Origin: Candidatus Baltobacteraceae bacterium
GTDB lineage: Bacteria > Vulcanimicrobiota > Vulcanimicrobiia > Vulcanimicrobiales > Vulcanimicrobiaceae
Reading direction: 5' to 3'
Assembly: GCA_036489885.1 (NCBI GenBank)
Contig: DASXEW010000003.1
Location: forward strand, 1,488,001 to 1,552,000
Length of the DNA stretch: 64,000 nt
In this document: positions 18,773-26,617 of the stretch, in pieces
Layout: every line of letters begins with the position of its first letter
Numbering within the stretch: the first letter of the stretch is position 1
Position numbers and translations under genes: made by a program
The notes under the pieces: model-generated
Databases searched by the model: none
The model's input: only the letters and a program-made list of their open reading frames with translations
Told to the model about the DNA's origin: nothing

Positions 18773-19488
18773 TGCCGCTGCTGCAGCTCGAAAGCGTCGA
18801 ATGTGCGTACGGCCGGATTCGCGCGCTGCGCGGGATCTCGCTGTATGTCGATCAGGGTGAGATCGTCACGCTCATCGGTGCGAACGGCGCGGGCAAGACG
18901 ACGACGCTGCGTTCGATTAGCGGGTTGCTTCGTCCGACAAAAGGCAAGATCACGTTCGACGGCATGGATTGCACGACGACGACGCCCGATAAGATCGTGC
19001 GTCACGGTTTGAGTCACTCGCCCGAGGGCCGCCGCATCTTTGCGCGCATGACCGTTCGCGAGAATCTCGAGCTTGGGGCGTTTACGCGCACGTCTCAAAG
19101 CGAGATTGACGAAGACTTCGCACGCGTCTTCGAGATATTTCCACGCCTCAAAGAGCGCGTCGATCAAAAGGGCGGAACGCTTTCGGGCGGCGAGCAGCAG
19201 ATGCTCGCGATCGCGCGCGCGATGATGTCGCGTCCGCGTCTGTTGCTGCTTGACGAGCCGTCGCTTGGGCTTTCGCCGCTGCTCGTGCAGACGATCTTCA
19301 AGATCATCCGCGAGATCAATGCCGCCGGTACGACGATTCTTCTGATCGAGCAGAACGCACGCCAGGCGCTGCAGATCGCGTCGCGCGGTTATGTCCTCGA
19401 GGTTGGGGAGATCGCGCACACGGCGGCCGCGAGCGAATTACTCGCTAGCGAGGCCGTCCAGGCCGCTTACCTCGGCGGCGCCGCCTAA
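18772..19488 (+). CDS. livF: Branched-chain amino-acid ABC transporter ATPase
   Basis: A 238-residue ABC ATPase of the LivF type: Walker A GANGAGKTT (about residues 37-45), signature LSGGEQQML, Walker B LLLLDEPSLGLSP, switch histidine replaced by Gln (IEQNA) as is normal for LivF. The RHGLSHSPEGRRIF segment is also family-typical. Last gene of the operon; a 340-bp gene-free region follows. Confidence 0.94.
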   Translation: MPLLQLESVECAYGRIRALRGISLYVDQGEIVTLIGANGAGKTTTLRSISGLLRPTKGKITFDGMDCTTTTPDKIVRHGLSHSPEGRRIFARMTVRENLELGAFTRTSQSEIDEDFARVFEIFPRLKERVDQKGGTLSGGEQQMLAIARAMMSRPRLLLLDEPSLGLSPLLVQTIFKIIREINAAGTTILLIEQNARQALQIASRGYVLEVGEIAHTAAASELLASEAVQAAYLGGAA

Positions 19489-19832
19489 GCGAACGGCCGC
19501 GGCGCGATAACCGGGCGCACGTTCGATTTATCGCACGCGAAGCATCTCGCGCGAAGGGCCGCCTCGGGTGACGATTACGCCCCCGCCTGTCATCCCGAGC
19601 GTAGGGAGCGAAGCGACCGTAGTCGAGGGACCACTCGAATGATGCAGGCAGCGAAAGGATGCGGCAAGGTCAGGGCACGATCATGCCCTCAACCTATTGA
19701 GATCGTTGCGCGACCGGGATAAATCCTGCGCTCCCTCGACGACGCGCTCCTGCGGAGCGCTACGCTCGGGATGACAAGAGACTGCGGAGCGCTACGCTCG
19801 GGATGACAAGAGAGTGAGCCTCAGCGACGCGT
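19489..19832. repeat. Gene-free region with REP-like palindromic repeats
   Basis: No gene is seen in these 344 bases. It holds a forward copy of a repeat beginning GTCATCCCGAGCGTAG and ending GTCGAGGGAC (19589-19631), an inverted copy (about 19731-19777), and a perfect 32-bp tandem duplication of the inner half of that copy (19750-19781 and 19782-19813). A separate hairpin, AGGGCA/TGCCCT at 19672-19689, may end the liv operon. The same repeat occurs at 50813-50854 and 61208-61248. It sits between the end of livF and the end of tag, the convergent setting typical of REP elements. Confidence 0.75.
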
Positions 19833-20393
19833 TTACCGTTTCGCTTTGTAGCGGAAGCAGGTGATCAAATGGTCGTTGACCATTCCGGTCGCTTGCATGA
19901 AAGCGTAGGCGATCGTCGTTCCGAAGAACGTGAACCCCGCTTTCTTCATCGCTTTCGCAAATGCGTCGGATTCGTTCGTCGATGCCGGAATCTGCGACGA
20001 AGCTTTTAGCTTGTGGTCGATCCTCTTTCCGCCGACGAAGCTCCACACGAACTCATCGAGGGTTTGACCTGATTCGCGCAGCGCCAAATAGGCGCGCGCA
20101 TTTTTAACCGTGCCTTCGACCTTGGCACGGTTGCGAATGATACCTTCGTTGCGCAGGAGCGATTCGATCTTGCGCTGGTTGAAGCGCGCGATCTTTTCCG
20201 GATCGAAACCGGCGAAGGCTTCGCGATAAGCGTCACGTCGATGAAGGATCGTTTTCCAGCTCAGGCCGGCTTGCGCGCCTTCGAGCGTCACGAACTCGAA
20301 GAGGCGTACGTCGTCATGCGACGGTACGCCCCATTCGGTGTCGTGGTATGCGATCATGAGCGGATCCGTTCCGGCCCATGCGCAGCGGGTTAT
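19833..20393 (-). CDS. tag: DNA-3-methyladenine glycosylase I
   Basis: A base-excision repair enzyme that removes 3-methyladenine. YHDTEWGVP, LEGAQAGLSW, and GTTIAYAFMQATGMVNDH match E. coli Tag along its length. The conserved N-terminal segment TRCAWAGTDP, with the zinc-ligand Cys, is encoded in frame just before the first ATG (20357), but no ATG, GTG or TTG exists there back to the stop at 20462. Alignment to the E. coli start places the initiator at an ATA codon (20393-20391) that overlaps the upstream gene's TAA as ATAA, exactly where ATGA would be expected. ATT codons at 20405 and 20402 are other options. If translation starts at 20357 the zinc Cys and the first 12 residues are lost. Confidence 0.85.
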   Translation of the reverse strand: MTRCAWAGTDPLMIAYHDTEWGVPSHDDVRLFEFVTLEGAQAGLSWKTILHRRDAYREAFAGFDPEKIARFNQRKIESLLRNEGIIRNRAKVEGTVKNARAYLALRESGQTLDEFVWSFVGGKRIDHKLKASSQIPASTNESDAFAKAMKKAGFTFFGTTIAYAFMQATGMVNDHLITCFRYKAKR

Positions 20394-20995
20394 CTTCCGA
20401 ATAATCCCACGTACTGCCCGCGCGCGAGCATCTTGGCACCGCTCTTTGAGAGCAAGAACTCAAGACGTGCGCCCGTGACTTCCGGACCGAAACCGGTGAA
20501 CGCCCGATCGAGTGCCGTCACCGTGATGTAGTAGTGATGCGGTGCATCACCGACCGGCGGACACGGACCACGATATGCACTCGTGCCACCGTCGTTCATG
20601 CCGATGATCGCGCCGGGCGGCATTCCGGTCGCGGCTGCATTGGCTGCAAGGCTCGTCACGTTACCCGGAATATTGTAGACGACCCAATGATTGAAACCGA
20701 TTCCGGTAGGCGCGTCCGTGTCGAACATATGGATGGTGTAGCTTACCGTTCCGGGAGGACCAGCGGACCAGGTTAGCTCCGGAGAAATATTTGATGCTGT
20801 CGCTCCGCCGGCGCCGCAGCCAACCGTTGCGTTGGGAGACGGAATCGTGCCGCCCTTTGAAAACGTCGCGCTCGTTATCGTCAACGTCGGAATGCCGGTC
20901 GGGATGATCGGCGTTGCAAGAGGGGTCGGATACGCTGCGCCAAGCGACGCGACAATAATGCCGGCGAGAACCGTAAGACGTAGGTTCATGCTCAT
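20390..20995 (-). CDS. Exported PEBP/YbhB-family protein
   Basis: A 201-residue member of the phosphatidylethanolamine-binding protein family (YbhB/YbcL type). It has a signal peptide (hydrophobic about residues 6-21, then AAYPTPL), so it is probably exported. Family motifs are NISPELTW (about 69-76), FDTDAP, FNHWVVYNIP and YRGPCPPVG followed by HHYY, which form the anion-binding pocket. Bacterial members have no agreed biochemical role. Its stop overlaps the predicted tag start. It is divergent from the nitroreductase gene with 66 bp between. Confidence 0.9.
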   Translation of the reverse strand: MSMNLRLTVLAGIIVASLGAAYPTPLATPIIPTGIPTLTITSATFSKGGTIPSPNATVGCGAGGATASNISPELTWSAGPPGTVSYTIHMFDTDAPTGIGFNHWVVYNIPGNVTSLAANAAATGMPPGAIIGMNDGGTSAYRGPCPPVGDAPHHYYITVTALDRAFTGFGPEVTGARLEFLLSKSGAKMLARGQYVGLFGR

Positions 20996-21061
20996 CCACC
21001 TTTCGTGGCCGCTACAGTTTGCGGGAAAGGCTCATGCGGCCTTTCGGGGAACCGCGGGCGC

Positions 21062-21613
21062 ATGGACGAGTTAATCCGCCGGCGGCGCAGCATCGGACGT
21101 TCGGAAGGCGAGGTTTCTCGCGAGACGATCACCGAGTTGATCGAAGCCGCAACGTGGGCGCCGAATCATCATCTGACGGAACCGTGGACGTTTACGGTTC
21201 TGACCGGCGATGCACGACGTCAGCTCGGCGATTACTGGTCGAAAACGCGCGCCGACGAGCTTGCGCTCGAAGGCGAGAAACGCGACGGTTTCATCCAAGG
21301 CGAAATGAAGAAACCGCTGCGCGCGCCCGTATTGATCATCGTGAGCACGCGTACCGACCCCGATCCGGTGATTGCAGAAGAAGATTTCGCTGCGACCGCA
21401 GCCGCCGTTCAAAATCTCCTGCTCGCCGCCGAAGAGCGCAATCTCGCCGCGATGTGGCGGACCGGCGACATCGTCTATCATCCAAAGGTCCGACAACATC
21501 TCGGTTTGCATAGGACGGACAAGATCGTCGGTATCATCTACCTCGGCGAGCGCGGCGTCGCCGACGCGCAACCTCGGTCGCGCAAACCACCGGTGATCAA
21601 CTGGCGCTCGTAG
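21062..21613 (+). CDS. Nitroreductase-family flavoprotein
   Basis: A 183-residue nitroreductase-fold protein, closest in style to the small YdjA-type enzymes. RRRRSIG at the start binds the FMN phosphate, AATWAPNHHLTEPW is the conserved flavin/nicotinamide segment, and AAAVQNLLLAAEERNLAAMWRTG forms the later FMN-binding helix region. It would reduce nitro or quinone-like compounds using NAD(P)H; the physiological substrate is unknown. ATG at 21062 gives the family-length protein; the frame is open further upstream but without similarity. Converges with the third pilin-like gene (2 bp between stops). Confidence 0.88.
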   Translation: MDELIRRRRSIGRSEGEVSRETITELIEAATWAPNHHLTEPWTFTVLTGDARRQLGDYWSKTRADELALEGEKRDGFIQGEMKKPLRAPVLIIVSTRTDPDPVIAEEDFAATAAAVQNLLLAAEERNLAAMWRTGDIVYHPKVRQHLGLHRTDKIVGIIYLGERGVADAQPRSRKPPVINWRS

Positions 21614-21615
21614 CA

Positions 21616-22125
21616 CTATTGCAGCACGGCTTGCCCGCATGGAATCGTGTGCGCTTCGGTCGCGACTCCATCCGAGAACGTCAAGCCGATCGTCGTGTCA
21701 CACGCTGGTTCGGAAGATAGCACACCGGCATTCACGGTCCATGACGTCGTCGACGCCGTTCCTGAGCTTGAGATGAAGATTGCAACCGGCGTGAGCGCAA
21801 CATTGCCTTTAAGCGTACGCACCGGCGCGCTGCTCAAGTCGGCGCCTTCGAGCGGACGATAGGGATAAAGCGTCGCGATAAATCCGCCCTGTGTGTCGCC
21901 GGCGATCTCGATTGTCGCCCCGGTGCCGCTCGTCTGCGCAACGGCGCGCGCATCATCGAGAAAGGCGGCAAAGCTCTGCACCGCCGCACGCAGCGCATAT
22001 GACTTTCTTCCAAGCGTGTAGGCGCCGAATCCAGCCGTCACGATGACGATGATCGCGACGCACACGATCGTTTCGATCAGCTTCATCGCGACCATCCATT
22101 CGGTTGAGCGTTGGCGTTGTACCAT
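21616..22125 (-). CDS. Pilin-like protein (GspH/minor pilin style)
   Basis: A 169-residue protein with a type IV pilin-like N-terminus: MKLIETIVCVAIIVIV has Glu at position 5 of the presumed mature chain, then a long hydrophobic helix and a beta-rich C-terminal domain with two cysteines. If translation begins at ATG 22125, a 13-residue basic leader ending in Ala precedes Met-Lys-Leu-Ile-Glu, a plausible prepilin-peptidase site. ATG 22086, which overlaps the upstream stop as ATGA, would give a leaderless form. Third in a row of three similar genes; likely part of a pilus or type II secretion-like fibre, but no machinery genes are nearby. Confidence 0.6.
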   Translation of the reverse strand: MVQRQRSTEWMVAMKLIETIVCVAIIVIVTAGFGAYTLGRKSYALRAAVQSFAAFLDDARAVAQTSGTGATIEIAGDTQGGFIATLYPYRPLEGADLSSAPVRTLKGNVALTPVAIFISSSGTASTTSWTVNAGVLSSEPACDTTIGLTFSDGVATEAHTIPCGQAVLQ

Positions 22126-22841
22126 GTGCTTGGCGGCGTGTTCACGGGATCAGCGCTGACGAATTGCTGCGCGCACGCTCCGGTCCCGCCCGCCACGCAT
22201 TCCCTCAGCGCATGAATGCGCGTGTCCCCCGGATTCATGGCGGCGACCGGCGCAGGTGTGCTGCCGGTCGATGCATTGTTCGTATCGCAGGTCGAAGGCG
22301 TGGTAGGGTCGCAGCCGCCGGCATCGCCTTCGAGGGATACGTCGCGTGCTGCGGACGCATCAGTCATCCCGTCGATCCCAGCGTAGGGTGGCACGCCGAA
22401 CGTTCGCAGCGTCACGTATTCGGTGCGTACGGCAAGCGCCGTGCCGTCGGCGGCGCTAACGGTTTCCGTGATCGTTGCGGCGATGCGGCCTTCAGCGATC
22501 ACCGGATGCGACTGGACGCTCGTCGCCACGACGTTGGGTGATTCGATGTCTCCAAGAGCTCCTTGCAATGCGAACGTGGCTGCCAGCGTGAACGGGCACG
22601 GCGTTGATTCGCACGCCGGCGTTGCCGCGAGCGGCGCAGGCGCTTGTAAGTCGTGCACGCCGGCCGACACTTGTGCAGCGATGCCGTTCTGTAACTGCAA
22701 GCGGGCTTGCGCGAGGCCGATTTGCGCATAGTGCGACGCGGCGTGCCGCGCGCTGATGCGTGCAAAGCCGAGCCAGCCTTCGAGCGCTACGCCTGCGGCG
22801 AGGCCGATGATCGCAATGGAGAAGAGCGCGACCGCAAGCAT
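22083..22841 (-). CDS. PilX/GspK-like minor pilin candidate
   Basis: A 252-residue protein starting MLAVALFSIAIIGLAAGVAL, a hydrophobic N-terminal helix without the Glu5, as in GspK or PilX-type minor pilins. The rest is soluble and Ala/Thr-rich with several cysteines (CESTPC, CDPTTPSTC, CVAGGTGAC). Its ATG lies two bases after the upstream pilin-like gene's stop, and its TGA overlaps an in-frame ATG of the downstream one. No confident family match from sequence; the assignment rests on the N-terminus and the neighbours. Confidence 0.5.
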   Translation of the reverse strand: MLAVALFSIAIIGLAAGVALEGWLGFARISARHAASHYAQIGLAQARLQLQNGIAAQVSAGVHDLQAPAPLAATPACESTPCPFTLAATFALQGALGDIESPNVVATSVQSHPVIAEGRIAATITETVSAADGTALAVRTEYVTLRTFGVPPYAGIDGMTDASAARDVSLEGDAGGCDPTTPSTCDTNNASTGSTPAPVAAMNPGDTRIHALRECVAGGTGACAQQFVSADPVNTPPSTWYNANAQPNGWSR

Positions 22842-22845
22842 ATGC

Positions 22846-23226
22846 TTACGGGACGAGAACGTTGCCCGACGTGTCGACGATCGCGCCTTGCGGTAGCGCT
22901 TCGCGCGAAACCGGATAACGCACCGTCGCATTTTGCGTACCGGACGTCGCGACGAGCACGAGCGTTTGACCATCGATCGTGCTGCGCATCGTGACCGTGC
23001 CGTCGCTCCAGGTTGCGGGCGGCGCGGAAAGAATTGCCGCCGCCGCGCTCGCGTCGTACGCAGCGAGAGCGCGAGCTTCGACGGCGGCGTTGTGCGCCGC
23101 GACGAGCACATGGTCGCGGCTTGGAGGCACACTCGTGACGCGTGAAGATGCTAGCGTCGCGCTGAGCGCCGCGCCGGCGGCGATTGCGGTGAGCCCGATC
23201 CCGATCACGCCTTCGAGGATTGTCAC
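22846..23226 (-). CDS. Pilin-like protein with Glu5
   Basis: A 126-residue protein starting at GTG 23226. It opens MTILEGVIGIGLTAIAAG: Glu at position 5 and a hydrophobic helix, as in a processed pilin. The upstream frame offers no other start before a stop at 23259-23257, and the residue just before Met would be His, so a normal leader with Gly at -1 is absent. The C-terminal two thirds are Ala/Thr/Val-rich without cysteines. First gene of a three-gene run directly after nagA (30 bp). Function inferred only from the N-terminal pattern. Confidence 0.5.
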   Translation of the reverse strand: MTILEGVIGIGLTAIAAGAALSATLASSRVTSVPPSRDHVLVAAHNAAVEARALAAYDASAAAAILSAPPATWSDGTVTMRSTIDGQTLVLVATSGTQNATVRYPVSREALPQGAIVDTSGNVLVP

Positions 23227-23256
23227 GTGCGGGTTGGTACCCGCACCGACGCGTTG

Positions 23257-24426
23257 CTAGCCGCCGATACCCGCGGTGCCGCGTTGGTGCAAATGGACGG
23301 ACCCGTAAACGGGCGTGCCGCCGACGACCGTTGCAACGACGCGCAATTCTTCGTCCCACACGGCGAAATCGGCGCGCATTCCCTCTGCGATCGTTCCGAG
23401 CTCGCGCTCGAGCCCGAGTAGCCGGGCCGGTGCGGCGCTTGCGTTGACGATCGCGCGTTCGAACGGCAAATCGGCATACGACATCAAGTTGCGTACGGCC
23501 TGATCGCAGCGCAGTGCGCTTCCGGCGATCGTTCCGTCTTCGCTGCGCACGACGCCGCCGTCAATGCGATATCCCGATCCGGACGGCGGCATATTGTCCG
23601 TCGCCAAAACCAACCGCTCACCGACGGTGCGGTAGAGCAGATCGACCATCGGCGGTGCGACGTGGTAGCCGTCGCAAATCAACTGGACCGTCGTACGCGC
23701 TTCTTGCATAAACGCGACGAGCAGCGACGGATCCCGGTGATCGAGCGGCGGCATCGCGTTGAACGCGTGCGTCAGCGTACGAAACCCAAGTCCGATCGCG
23801 AGCATCCCTTCGCGATATTTCGCGGCGGTGTGTCCCGCCGCGCACACGATGCCTTGATCGAAAAGAAAGCGCGCGACTTCTTCGGCGCCTTCGATCTCCG
23901 GCGCGAGCGTGACCATGACCAAAGCGCCGTGACAGGCGTCGACCATCTCGCGGGCGCGCTCGACCGTCGGACGCACCACCCAATCGCCGCGATGAACGCG
24001 CCGGAATTTCGGATTGAGGAACGGTCCTTCGAAGTGGATGCCCAAGCACCGCGCGCCGATGCCGCCCTGCTCTTCGAGTTGATTCGCCGACTCGCAGATC
24101 TCACTCGCGGCGTGCAGCATCGACTCCCAGGGTGCGGTAATGATCCCAGCGACAAAGCCGGTAACCCCTTGCTTGACGTACGAGCGAGCGGCTACTTCGA
24201 CCGCGCTCCCCTGATCGCGGTTGAACAGCACGTCCTCGGCGCCGTTCGTGTGGACGTCGATCATCCCGGGCGCGATCGTGGTTTCGGACTTGACCTCGAC
24301 GTCACTCGGGCCGCGCGGCTCCAAAATCGCCGCGACGCGCCCTCGTTCGATGCGCAGGCGTGCTTCGCGCGCGGTGCCGTCGCCAAACGCAATACGCGCT
24401 GGCCCTAATGTATAGGAGTCGGTCAC
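23257..24426 (-). CDS. nagA: N-acetylglucosamine-6-phosphate deacetylase
   Basis: A 389-residue amidohydrolase that removes acetate from GlcNAc-6-phosphate in amino-sugar and peptidoglycan recycling. Key motifs are APGMIDVHTNG, the metal-binding IHFEGPFLN, AAGHTAAKY with a metal His, THAFNAMPPLDHRDPS, and the catalytic-Asp segment ATDNMPPSG. These match NagA throughout. The GTG at 24426 (TDSYTLGPARI follows) gives the family length; upstream the frame is open but Arg-rich. No nagB or PTS gene is nearby; three pilin-like genes follow on the same strand. Confidence 0.92.
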   Translation of the reverse strand: MTDSYTLGPARIAFGDGTAREARLRIERGRVAAILEPRGPSDVEVKSETTIAPGMIDVHTNGAEDVLFNRDQGSAVEVAARSYVKQGVTGFVAGIITAPWESMLHAASEICESANQLEEQGGIGARCLGIHFEGPFLNPKFRRVHRGDWVVRPTVERAREMVDACHGALVMVTLAPEIEGAEEVARFLFDQGIVCAAGHTAAKYREGMLAIGLGFRTLTHAFNAMPPLDHRDPSLLVAFMQEARTTVQLICDGYHVAPPMVDLLYRTVGERLVLATDNMPPSGSGYRIDGGVVRSEDGTIAGSALRCDQAVRNLMSYADLPFERAIVNASAAPARLLGLERELGTIAEGMRADFAVWDEELRVVATVVGGTPVYGSVHLHQRGTAGIGG

Positions 24427-24530
24427 GTCACCAGTCCTTCGACGCGCGCTTCCGTCACCTTCGCGCGCATCCGCTTGGCTTCCATCGCGAGCCGAAAAGG
24501 CGCTCGTACCTCTCGCGCGAACGACGCTTG

Positions 24531-24923
24531 GTGCGAGCGAGGAGGACGTTCGTTCTTGTTGCGGTGCTGGCGGCAGTTTTGTTTCCGATGCCGTCGCAAT
24601 CGCAAGGCCCCGACGTTTGTAAGGCGTCGGTCGGGCAGCGTGTTCTCCTTGAGTCGATCGACTCCGATCCAGACGTCTTCGTGTGGGACAGCCGTTTTCG
24701 CTTGATCGAGTACGCCGCTGGAAATTTCGACAAGGCGAATCAAGTGATGGCTCACACCATACTCGCCAATCCTGGGACGCACGCGATCGTCGCGATGTGC
24801 GCTTCACGCACGGTAAGGCCCGCATACAGTCCGGAAGCCTACGATGCCATCGGTGTCAAAATTACATCCGGCCCTTTCCGCAATCGCTGGGGCTGGGTTA
24901 GCTCCGAAGACGTGCGGGTTTAG
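24531..24923 (+). CDS. Small secreted protein, SH3-like C-terminus
   Basis: An approximately 130-residue protein with an N-terminal export signal (RRTFVLVAVLAAVLF followed by PMPSQSQG). The mature part has two cysteines and ends SGPFRNRWGWVSSEDVRV, reminiscent of the last strands of bacterial SH3-type domains. The start is uncertain: adjacent TTG 24528 and GTG 24531 both precede the signal, and an ATG at 24408 would overlap the divergent nagA start. Function unknown; a periplasmic or wall-associated role is inferred from the signal and the fold hint. Confidence 0.55.
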   Translation: MRARRTFVLVAVLAAVLFPMPSQSQGPDVCKASVGQRVLLESIDSDPDVFVWDSRFRLIEYAAGNFDKANQVMAHTILANPGTHAIVAMCASRTVRPAYSPEAYDAIGVKITSGPFRNRWGWVSSEDVRV

Positions 24924-24927
24924 GTGC

Positions 24928-25752
24928 CTAGTTTTTTGCGTGTGCGATCTGCTCGATCAGCCACTTTAGGCCGGCATTGTAGCGCGGACTCGGGTGCAAA
25001 AGGATGCCCGGATCCGGAATCATTGCGACATTCCCGCGCTGGACTGCGTGCAGTGAACGCCACGGCTCTCGGTTTTCCATGGATTGAAATCCGACTGCGG
25101 GATCGACGACGATAATGTCAGGCTGCAGCGCGAGAACTGCTTCGGCGCTGTATTGGCCGTACGCCTCATTGAGGTTCGCGGCGTTCCTTCCGCCGGCCAT
25201 CTCGATCAGCGCGTTGATGTACGACCGTTTACCGACGGTGTAGATCGGCGCGACGTCGAGAATGACGAAGACACGCGGCGCGCGCGAGCGATCGACGCGC
25301 TGCATCAAACGTGCACTCGTCGCCCGCATGTCCGCGACGAGCGCGTTCGCTTGCCGCTCTCGGCCGAGCAACGCGCCGAGCCGCTGTAGCACGGCATAGA
25401 TTTGCGGGACGGAGTCTTCCGCAAAGAGCTCGACGTGAAGCTTCGCGCGCGCGAGCGGCTGAACGAGCGCTTCTTCTGAGGCATCGCCGACGATCAAGTC
25501 GGGATGCAGTGCGACGATGCGCTCGGCATCGAGGCTCGTGAAGGACGCGACACGCGGAAGGCGCTTTGCGTCCGGGGGAAAGTCGCTGTACTGCGAGACG
25601 CCGACGACGTTTGTGCCTGCCCCGAGCGCAAAGAGATCTTCGGTCAGCGAAGGGATCAACGAAACGACGCGGTGTGCTGCAGGCTGACTCTGCGAGGGCG
25701 TCGCGAGCACGACGAAGACCGAAGCGAGGAACAGAGCGAGAGCGCGTTTCAC
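24928..25752 (-). CDS. btuF: Corrinoid ABC transporter, periplasmic binding protein
   Basis: A 274-residue helical-backbone binding protein of the BtuF class. It has a signal peptide (KRALALFLASVFVVLATPSQSQ), then RVVSLIPSLTEDLFALGAG at the start of lobe 1, LHPDLIVGD, and EMAGGRNAA in lobe 2. The linker helix and length fit BtuF/FhuD-type proteins; the neighbouring bluB, riboswitch and btuBCD point to vitamin B12 or other corrinoids as ligand. The GTG at 25752 was chosen because it places the signal at the N-terminus. It is transcribed away from bluB, with 20 bp between starts, and is therefore outside the riboswitch-controlled operon. Confidence 0.88.
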   Translation of the reverse strand: MKRALALFLASVFVVLATPSQSQPAAHRVVSLIPSLTEDLFALGAGTNVVGVSQYSDFPPDAKRLPRVASFTSLDAERIVALHPDLIVGDASEEALVQPLARAKLHVELFAEDSVPQIYAVLQRLGALLGRERQANALVADMRATSARLMQRVDRSRAPRVFVILDVAPIYTVGKRSYINALIEMAGGRNAANLNEAYGQYSAEAVLALQPDIIVVDPAVGFQSMENREPWRSLHAVQRGNVAMIPDPGILLHPSPRYNAGLKWLIEQIAHAKN

Positions 25753-25772
25753 AGGGAGCGTACTCTGCGGGA

Positions 25773-26420
25773 GTGAACGCCGCTCCTCCCTTGAGATTCG
25801 ACGACGAATTTCGTACGGAACTGACGCAACTGTTCGCGTGGCGGCGCGACGTGCGGCGTTTTCGCGCCGATCCGATTCCCGACGAAATCGTCGAGCGGCT
25901 CGTGGCGACGACGTCGTTTGCGCCATCGGTTGGCTACAGTCAGCCCTCACGTTTCGTGCGGGTCGACGATTCCGGGCGCCGTCTGAACATTATTGCTGAG
26001 TACGAGCGCTGCAATCACCAAGCGGCAGAGGAATACAGCGGAGAGCAGCAGCGTCTCTATGCCGGCATGAAGCTTGCGGGCCTGCGCGAGGCGCCCGTGC
26101 ATCTCGCGGTGTTCGTCGATCGTGACACGCCGCGCGGATCGGGCCTGGGGCGCGCTACGATGCCCGAAACGCTCGCGTATTCGACCGTACTCGCGATCCA
26201 CACGTTGTGGTTGATGGCGCGCGCAATGGGAATCGGGGTCGGCTGGGTTTCGATTCTCGACCCTGACGCCGTCACGCAGATTCTCGACGTTCCGCCGTCG
26301 TGGTCGTTCGTCGCGTATCTATGTCTCGGCTATCCGCAAGAAGAGCATCTTGATCGCGAACTCGTTCGCGCGGGTTGGGAAACCGATGATTCGGAGGCAA
26401 CGAGGCTGCACCGGCGTTGA
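25773..26420 (+). CDS. bluB: 5,6-dimethylbenzimidazole synthase
   Basis: A 215-residue flavin-destroying enzyme of the nitroreductase fold that converts FMNH2 and oxygen to dimethylbenzimidazole, the lower ligand of B12. Family features are FAWRRDVRRFR at the start, SFAPSVGYSQPSRFVRV, and GIGVGWVSILD with the PPSWSFVAYLCLGYP end. The GTG at 25773, preceded by GCGGGAG, gives the standard length. It lies directly upstream of the cobalamin riboswitch, so its own expression is not under that switch. It supplies the base that CobT activates. The oxygen requirement supports aerobic life. Confidence 0.92.
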   Translation: MNAAPPLRFDDEFRTELTQLFAWRRDVRRFRADPIPDEIVERLVATTSFAPSVGYSQPSRFVRVDDSGRRLNIIAEYERCNHQAAEEYSGEQQRLYAGMKLAGLREAPVHLAVFVDRDTPRGSGLGRATMPETLAYSTVLAIHTLWLMARAMGIGVGWVSILDPDAVTQILDVPPSWSFVAYLCLGYPQEEHLDRELVRAGWETDDSEATRLHRR

Positions 26421-26432
26421 CGCAGAACCGGC

Positions 26433-26582
26433 CGGACAGCGTGCTCGCGATGGGAACCCGGTGGAAATCCGGGACGGTCGCGCCACTGTAAGCGGGGAGC
26501 CGCCGAAACGCCACTGGCGCAAGCCGGGAAGGCATCGGCAAACGGCTACGATCCGCGAGTCAGGAAACCGAGCGGGCCGCAT
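26433..26582 (+). ncRNA. Cobalamin riboswitch (B12 element)
   Basis: The leader contains the conserved landmarks of the adenosylcobalamin riboswitch in order: GATGGGAA near 26449, GGTGGAAATCC (about 26460-26470), CGCCACTGTAA (about 26480-26490), a second GCCACTGG, CCGGGAAGG, and the B12 box AGTCAGGAAACC (26559-26570). It ends about 35 bp before the btuB GTG. It should lower expression of btuB and the downstream transport/assembly genes when B12 is plentiful, by terminator formation or by blocking the ribosome site; which one cannot be told here. Confidence 0.95.
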
Positions 26583-26617
26583 TTGATCGCTTCACCTCGC
26601 GTAAAGGTAGGAAGATC

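Noticed and set aside
19750-19813. Tandem direct repeats that might be a CRISPR array
   Set aside because: Only two 32-bp units, directly adjacent without spacers, and they are part of the dispersed palindromic repeat; no cas genes are present.
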